Source of the DNA: an uncultured Treponema sp.
GTDB taxonomy: Bacteria; Spirochaetota; Spirochaetia; Treponematales; Treponemataceae
Assembly (NCBI GenBank): GCA_905372205.1
Contig: CAJPOH010000005.1
Coordinates: 1 to 12,292 of the forward strand
DNA: 12,292 bases
Direction: 5' to 3'
The notes beneath the pieces are model-generated. The model did no database searches and had not been told where the DNA came from. It saw only the letters and a list, made by a program, of their open reading frames with translations. Below, one piece after another: positions 7,810 through 12,292 of this stretch; position 1 is the first letter of the stretch; each line of letters begins with the position of its first letter. A program made the translations under genes and the position numbers.

Positions 7810-9861
7810 ATGTTGGAAGATGTACGTAATATAGGGATAATGGCTCATATAGATGCGGGAAAGACCACGACGACTGAGCGTATTTTGTTTTATACAGGGA
7901 AGATTCACAAAATAGGCGAGATTGATGATGGTCAAGCAACTATGGATTGGATGACTCAAGAGCAGGAACGGGGTATAACAATTCAAAGTGCCGCCACTAC
8001 AACATATTGGAATAAACATCAAATCAATATAATTGACACTCCGGGGCATGTTGATTTTACAGCAGAAGTTGAGCGTTCTTTGCGTGTGTTGGATTCAGCT
8101 GTGGCTGTTCTTTGTGCTGTTGGTGGAGTGCAGCCCCAAACGGAAACTGTTTGGCATCAAGCAGATCGTTACCGTGTTCCACGCCTTTGTTTTGTGAATA
8201 AGATGGATAGGCTAGGGGCATCTTTCTTTGATGTTCTTGAAGATGTGAGACATAAGTTTGGAGTAACTCCTGTTCCTTTGCAAATTCCGATTGGCTCTAG
8301 TGATACGTTTAGAGGCGTGATTGATCTTATAAAGATGCAAGAGATCTATTGGGATGAGAGTACACAAGGGGAGAAGTTCACTCTTAAACCTATATCTGAG
8401 GAACGACTTGAAGAGGCGGAGCTTTGGCACGAAAAAATGTTAGATGCTCTTTCTTCTTTTTCTGACGAAATTACAGAGTTGATATTAAACGAAGAAACAG
8501 TGAGTGAAGAGCTTATCAGAAAAGAGATAAAAAGAGGAATTCTCTGTCTTTCAATTGTTCCATTTCTTTGTGGGAGTGCAAGAAAAAATATTGGTATTCA
8601 GCCTTTGTTGGATGCTATCACTTGGTATCTACCATCTCCTTTGGAAACTCAAGAAATTACAGCTTATAATATCAAGAAAAAGGAAGATGTTAGTGTTCCT
8701 TGTAAAAAAGATGGCTCTCCCTTAGCTTTGGCATTTAAGATTCAGTATGATAGAGAAAAGGGACTTTTGTGTTATGTTAGAATGTATTCTGGGAGTATAA
8801 AAACTGGAAGCATGGTCTATAACGTTGCAAAAAAGAAAAAAGAGAGAGTTAACCGAATTTTAAGGATGCACTCAAATAAAGCAGACCAAATAGATAGCAT
8901 AGAAGCAGGGGATATTGCAGTTTTTATTGGTCTTAAAGAAGTGCAAACGGGAGATACTCTTTCTATAGAATCTTCAAATCTCTTACTTGAAAATATGGAT
9001 TTCCCTGAGCCTGTCATTTCTGTTGCTGTGGAAAGTGAAAGTCTTTCTGAGCGTGATAAATTAAAAGAAGCTTTGCTTATCTTATCTAAAGAAGATCCAA
9101 CATTTAAATCTAAAGAAAATGAAGAAACTGGGCAACTTATTATTTCTGGTATGGGTGAGTTGCATTTAGAAGTACTTACCTCACGTTTATTAGAAGAGTT
9201 TGGTATTAAAGCAAAGATTGGAAAAGCTCAGGTTACATATAGAGAGTCGATAGAAAAAGAAGCAACTCATACTCAAAGATATGCTAAGGTTATTTCAGGA
9301 AAAGAAAATACAGCAGAACTTACACTAAAAGTTATTCCTCTAAAAAGAGGTGAGGGAAATAGGTTTTCTTCGGAAGTTAAAGGCTATGCACAAGGACAAC
9401 TCAAGAGTGGTGGCTTGCCAGAAGAAGTGTTGTCAGCGGTCGAGAACACTGTTACATCTTCGTTTTCTAGTGGCATTAGGTTGGGCTACCCTTGTGTTGA
9501 TGTGGAAGTTATTCTCACTAGTGCTGTGTATAAGGAAGAAAGTTCTACAACCTTTGCATTTGAGTCTTGTGTTGCTATGTGTATGCAAGAAGCTTTGCTG
9601 GAAGCTTCTCCCATATTGCTTGAACCATATATGAATGTAGAAATAGTGTGCCCAAAAGATTTTGTAGGGGACGCTATGAACCGTGTAACTCAACGTGGCG
9701 GGCTTATTATCAGTATGGAAGAAAAAGCTAATAGTCAGCTCATTCATGCTAAAGCTTCTTTGGAAAAGATGTTTGGTTTTTCAACAGATTTGCGTTCTGC
9801 AACGCAAGGAAGAGCTTCTTTTACAATGACCTTTAGCCATTTTGAAGTGAAGGCGGAATAG
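7810..9861 (+). CDS. fusA: Elongation factor G family GTPase, probably a paralogue
   Basis: A 683-residue translational GTPase of the EF-G family. GTPase motifs: AHIDAGKT (12-19), RGITI (54-58), DTPGH (76-80), NKMD (130-133) and CGSA (254-257). Domain II (about 290-385), domain III with [11 protein letters not shown] (446-456), domain IV (about 475-600) and domain V with [13 protein letters not shown] (661-673) follow in the usual order. Domain IV departs from standard translocase EF-G: the usual GGRGQYGHV segment is not recognisable near 488-500, and the tip loop that normally reads YHDVDSSE reads VYKEESST (573-580). Spirochaetes have two EF-Gs, and in Borrelia one serves ribosome recycling; this copy may be that type. 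Only a distant AGG (7797-7799) precedes the ATG. An S10/S12-type ribosomal protein cluster is absent nearby. Confidence 0.88.
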   Translation: MLEDVRNIGIMAHIDAGKTTTTERILFYTGKIHKIGEIDDGQATMDWMTQEQERGITIQSAATTTYWNKHQINIIDTPGHVDFTAEVERSLRVLDSAVAVLCAVGGVQPQTETVWHQADRYRVPRLCFVNKMDRLGASFFDVLEDVRHKFGVTPVPLQIPIGSSDTFRGVIDLIKMQEIYWDESTQGEKFTLKPISEERLEEAELWHEKMLDALSSFSDEITELILNEETVSEELIRKEIKRGILCLSIVPFLCGSARKNIGIQPLLDAITWYLPSPLETQEITAYNIKKKEDVSVPCKKDGSPLALAFKIQYDREKGLLCYVRMYSGSIKTGSMVYNVAKKKKERVNRILRMHSNKADQIDSIEAGDIAVFIGLKEVQTGDTLSIESSNLLLENMDFPEPVISVAVESESLSERDKLKEALLILSKEDPTFKSKENEETGQLIISGMGELHLEVLTSRLLEEFGIKAKIGKAQVTYRESIEKEATHTQRYAKVISGKENTAELTLKVIPLKRGEGNRFSSEVKGYAQGQLKSGGLPEEVLSAVENTVTSSFSSGIRLGYPCVDVEVILTSAVYKEESSTTFAFESCVAMCMQEALLEASPILLEPYMNVEIVCPKDFVGDAMNRVTQRGGLIISMEEKANSQLIHAKASLEKMFGFSTDLRSATQGRASFTMTFSHFEVKAE

Positions 9862-9875
9862 CCTGCTTTTCGCAA

Positions 9876-9910
9876 TGAAGAAGTATTTGCAAATTGCAAA
9901 TACTTCTTCA
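9876..9910. terminator. Perfect 16-bp palindrome between convergent genes, possible bidirectional terminator
   Basis: The arms 9876-9891 and 9895-9910 are exact reverse complements of 16 bases around a 3-base AAT loop. It begins 15 bases after the EF-G stop codon and ends 41 bases before the stop of the opposing lipoprotein gene, the usual place for a shared terminator. Neither side has a strong U tract, so it may instead protect transcript 3' ends or work together with Rho. Confidence 0.6.
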
Positions 9911-9951
9911 CTTATTGTCAAAGTATGTTTTTTGATAGAGGAGCTTCACTA

Positions 9952-11790
9952 CTAGGGTTCGATAGTAATTCTATTTTCGGGATAATCCGTAGCAATTACT
10001 TTTTGCTTTATAGCATCGTTTGGAACTATTACTCGCTTACATCTAAAATCTTTATCACTATTGCTACCATCATAAGAGCCAAAACAACATATTCCCAATG
10101 TTTTTATAGACTTAGGCAATTTAACAATTAACTTTTGAGCTCCCAAACGGCTTCTATTTTCATCAAAAGCAAATTCTCCTATTTTAGTGAGCTTATTGCA
10201 TTTTGACAAATCTATGCTTTCAAGACTATAACAACTTACAAATGCAAATTTTGCAATACTTTCAAGATTAACCAAATCGGATAAATCAATAGTTTTTAAG
10301 CTTTCAGAACCTGCAAAAGCAAACTCTTCGATTGTAGTGAGCTTAGTTAGACCTGACAAATTGATATGGTTTAAAGACTTGTTAATACCAAAAGCTCCTG
10401 CAGCAATTGTTGTGAGGTTTTTGCAAGGTGATAAATCTATACTTCTTAAAGAGTTGCAATCCACAAATCCGCTAATTGAATCAAGATTGACACAGCCTGA
10501 GAAATTCACACTTTCTAATTGCATACAGTGATAAAAACAATCACGTTCAATCTTTGTAAGATTTACACATCTTGAAAAATCCACACTAGTTATCCTATGA
10601 CACTCAGCAAAAGCTCTATAATAAGCATTACTAATCTCTGTGGTTTGTGCAGGAATTATTATCTTTCCTTTTGGACGGTTATCATGCTTTCTATCACCTT
10701 CATACCCTAAAAGCTTTGTTCCCTCCATCTTAAACTGCATAAAATTACTAATTGCAAAAAGCTTCATCCCGTCTTCCACTTGAGTCTCGTCATCTATTAA
10801 CTTGCCATTCTCATCATTCTCTCGCCATTCATATATTCCATACTGCCCATTACTCCATTCGGCTTTTAGCGGCACTTTGGCAACTACTTGACTTTTTATT
10901 GACCCCCAAGTTTTAGAGACGCCGGCTTGGACACTAAGCACTACATCCTTCCCAATATCAAGCCGCTCATCACCACTAACCAAAACATTCAAAGAAACAA
11001 AATCACTCCACTGTGCCTTATACACAGCCCCGTCATCCTCTGCCAAAAACTTTTCAGGAAGAGCAGGCTTCCATCCAACAAACAACGAGCCTTGCTTTGT
11101 AGGATTTTCAATCTCGAGCTTTGCACCAAACTTGCCTTTCAGTAACTTTCGGTTTCCCTCTCCTGCCTCAAGCTGCGTAGTCGTCTCTCCGCCGTCCAAA
11201 TCAAGAACAATCGAAGTGATATTCCTATCATACTCAATCCTGACGACTGTGCTTCCATCAGCCTTCACCTTTGCCTGACTCACCGCTTTAGCCTTAAACC
11301 CTGCATACGTTTTTGAGGCAGCTTCCGTGTCTTTCCCCACTTCGCCCGTTTTAGCCTCATCCTCTTCTTTCTCGTACTCATCATTCTCTATATTTTGCTT
11401 CCAATGTTCCACCTTGTACGAAGCTGTAACGAGGGCTTTCCTTTTTGAAGTAACAACCACCGTGCTGTCCTTATTGAATTGATAAGAGCCTTTGAGTGCC
11501 AAGCCCGCAACATCACCCAAATGCCAACTTTTAATCTCAAACCCGTCGTCGACTTTAATCTTAGCTTCCGCCAATGACCTTAATTTTTCCCACTTATCCC
11601 CTTTTTTTGCAGTAAACCTATCGGCTTCTTGTATCTTAATATTCCCGTCGCTTTTGACAGTGATTACAATTTCATCTTTCTCAGGAACGCTCTGGCTATT
11701 TGAATTCTTGCAGGAATAAAAAGAAAGCAGGAATAAAATGCTGAAAACAACCTTTCCAAAGTCTTTAATCGTTCTTATTAGAAACTCCAT
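9952..11790 (-). CDS. Lipoprotein with InlB-like and BspA-type leucine-rich repeat regions
   Basis: A 612-residue protein, probably exported and lipidated at C27. The N-terminus has basic residues, a hydrophobic stretch and a spirochaete-style relaxed lipobox (SFYSC). Residues about 192-262 resemble an InlB B-repeat / Listeria-Bacteroides repeat (LDLDGGE...GSLFVGWKP...VYKAQW). From about 375 to 595 come six BspA-type (LRR_5) repeats of about 25 residues, such as KLTTIEEFAFAGSESLKTIDL; the second is two residues short. Related proteins are adhesins or surface proteins in oral treponemes and Tannerella. The ATG at 11790 is chosen because AGGAGG (11802-11797) lies six bases before it; an ATG at 11808 would overlap that site. 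The repeat half is much more AT-rich than the N-terminal half. It is convergent with the EF-G gene. Confidence 0.88.
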   Translation of the reverse strand: MEFLIRTIKDFGKVVFSILFLLSFYSCKNSNSQSVPEKDEIVITVKSDGNIKIQEADRFTAKKGDKWEKLRSLAEAKIKVDDGFEIKSWHLGDVAGLALKGSYQFNKDSTVVVTSKRKALVTASYKVEHWKQNIENDEYEKEEDEAKTGEVGKDTEAASKTYAGFKAKAVSQAKVKADGSTVVRIEYDRNITSIVLDLDGGETTTQLEAGEGNRKLLKGKFGAKLEIENPTKQGSLFVGWKPALPEKFLAEDDGAVYKAQWSDFVSLNVLVSGDERLDIGKDVVLSVQAGVSKTWGSIKSQVVAKVPLKAEWSNGQYGIYEWRENDENGKLIDDETQVEDGMKLFAISNFMQFKMEGTKLLGYEGDRKHDNRPKGKIIIPAQTTEISNAYYRAFAECHRITSVDFSRCVNLTKIERDCFYHCMQLESVNFSGCVNLDSISGFVDCNSLRSIDLSPCKNLTTIAAGAFGINKSLNHINLSGLTKLTTIEEFAFAGSESLKTIDLSDLVNLESIAKFAFVSCYSLESIDLSKCNKLTKIGEFAFDENRSRLGAQKLIVKLPKSIKTLGICCFGSYDGSNSDKDFRCKRVIVPNDAIKQKVIATDYPENRITIEP

Positions 11791-11816
11791 ATAAAACCTC
11801 CTAACCATACTCCAAT

Positions 11817-11845
11817 AGACTATCTTTTTGCGAAAACGGTTGCAA
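11817..11845 (-). promoter_or_regulatory. Weak candidate promoter for the LRR lipoprotein
   Basis: On the minus strand TTGCAA (11845-11840, 4 of 6 bases) is followed after 17 bases by TAGTCT (11822-11817, 3 of 6). Transcription would start near 11810, leaving a leader of about 20 bases that holds the AGGAGG. The boxes are poor; the position between the coding region and the repeat array is the main argument. Confidence 0.25.
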
Positions 11846-11857
11846 ACACCTTTCCCC

Positions 11858-12087
11858 GCTCGAGGAACACTGCATTCCCTGCTCGAGGACTTCGAGCAAT
11901 ACTGCTCGAGATATTCGAGCCGCCTTATCTAAGGGTCTCGAGTCGTTCTATCTAATGGTCTTAGATCGCTCTATCTAAGGGTCTTGATACGGGCGTATCA
12001 AGGGGCTCGATTCGGGCGTATCGAGGGTCTCGATTCGGGCGAGTGTGCCTGTCCCACTCGAGCGTAGGGAGATGCTCCCTTCGGGCG
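11858..12087. repeat. Ten-unit array of about 23-bp units forming successive hairpins
   Basis: Ten consecutive units fill 230 bases: 11858, 11881, 11904, 11926, 11949, 11972, 11996, 12019, 12042 and 12065 are the unit starts; eight are 23 bases, one 22, one 24. The first three begin GCTCGAG, the next five TATC, and five of the last six end in GCG. Hairpins occur through the array: 11880-11898 (7 bp), 11904-11920 (6 bp), 11960-11979 (7 bp), 11983-12002 (CTTGATAC/GTATCAAG, 8 bp), 12006-12025 (CTCGAT/ATCGAG, 6 bp) and 12066-12080 (AGGGAG/CTCCCT, 6 bp). Arms differ between units yet stay complementary. Hand-counted GC for 11881-12060 is 99 of 180. I see no coding potential. It is not a CRISPR array, because no constant repeat alternates with unique spacers. 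Confidence 0.75.
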
Positions 12088-12090
12088 AGG

Positions 12091-12119
12091 TGGATATGTC
12101 CCGCTGAATGAGTTATAAT
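12091..12119 (+). promoter_or_regulatory. Candidate promoter firing into the right-hand hairpin block
   Basis: A perfect TATAAT (12114-12119) lies 17 bases after TGGATA (12091-12096, 4 of 6 bases of the -35 consensus). Transcription would start near 12126 and read rightward into a series of stems with no evident reading frame. It is the only AT-rich stretch in the surrounding GC-rich DNA. Confidence 0.3.
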
Positions 12120-12292
12120 TGATGGTCGGAAGGGGTTGTCCTAGCGGACGGCAGGGTTTAACCTTGCGATAAATTGCAAGGTTGTAAGTGTTCCTTTAGG
12201 GGAGAGGAGGGACAACTGTTCGAAGCAGATTTTCCCTCCTCTCCCCTAAGACCTCTCCCCACCTCTTCACGTCGCTCGGGGAGTGCCCCGAG
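12120..12292. repeat. Block of inverted repeats, possible structured RNA or extragenic element
   Basis: Four stems lie in a row: GTCC/GGAC (12138-12149); AACCTTGC/GCAAGGTT (12160-12167 with 12176-12183); a perfect 17-bp inverted repeat (12196-12212 with 12233-12249) around a 20-base loop; and CTCGGGG/CCCCGAG (12275-12281 with 12286-12292), which runs to the window edge and may continue. The 9-mer CCTCTCCCC occurs twice (12238-12246 and 12252-12260), so the left arm of the long stem has two possible partners. GTTGTCC (12135-12141) can also pair with GGACAAC (12210-12216). No open reading frame with a ribosome binding site was found on either strand. It may be one unit of a genome-wide repeat family. 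Confidence 0.55.

Noticed and set aside
11858..12087. Regular array resembling a CRISPR
   Set aside because: There is no constant direct repeat separated by unique spacers; the similarity is spread over the whole unit and decays along the array, and no cas gene is near.
12120..12292. A tRNA or other standard RNA gene in the stem-rich block
   Set aside because: The stem lengths and loops do not form a cloverleaf, and no conserved T-loop sequence or known riboswitch core is recognisable.

Overview
The window carries genes typical of a low-GC spirochaete, most likely a Treponema. The best evidence is the gene order cheA-cheW-cheX-cheY with a CheW that carries a CheR-like C-terminal domain, an arrangement known from Treponema pallidum and T. 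denticola. A lipoprotein with BspA-like leucine-rich repeats and a second-type elongation factor G agree with this. The genus is inferred from gene content and protein features; no database search was run.

Layout: 1-301 is AT-rich non-coding DNA with two promoter-like elements. 302-4990 is the chemotaxis operon on the + strand: cheA, the CheW/CheR-like fusion, cheX and cheY, with gaps of 25, 21 and 11 bases. A hairpin (5009-5039) follows cheY. 5054-5842 encodes a YmdB-family metallophosphoesterase. A promoter-bearing gap follows, then rho (GTG start at 6014), rpmE (zinc-type L31, start at 7560) and an EF-G family GTPase (7810-9861). A perfect 16-bp palindrome (9876-9910) separates this + strand block from a convergent minus-strand gene (9952-11790) for a lipoprotein with InlB-like and leucine-rich repeat regions. 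Upstream of that gene, 11858-12292 is GC-rich, non-coding and packed with inverted repeats.

How the genes fit together: CheA, coupled to receptors by the CheW domain, phosphorylates CheY, and CheX dephosphorylates it; together they control the periplasmic flagellar motors. Rho, L31 and EF-G are transcription and translation housekeeping proteins. The lipoprotein is probably a surface adhesin or another variable surface protein.

The most unusual part is the right end. From 11858 to 12087 there are ten units, nearly all exactly 23 bases long, that form successive hairpins whose arms differ between units but change together so that pairing is kept. To its right is a second block of stems (12091-12292), including a perfect 17-bp inverted repeat and a promoter-like element. 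This could be a structured RNA or an extragenic repeat element. Neither is a feature type I can name with confidence.
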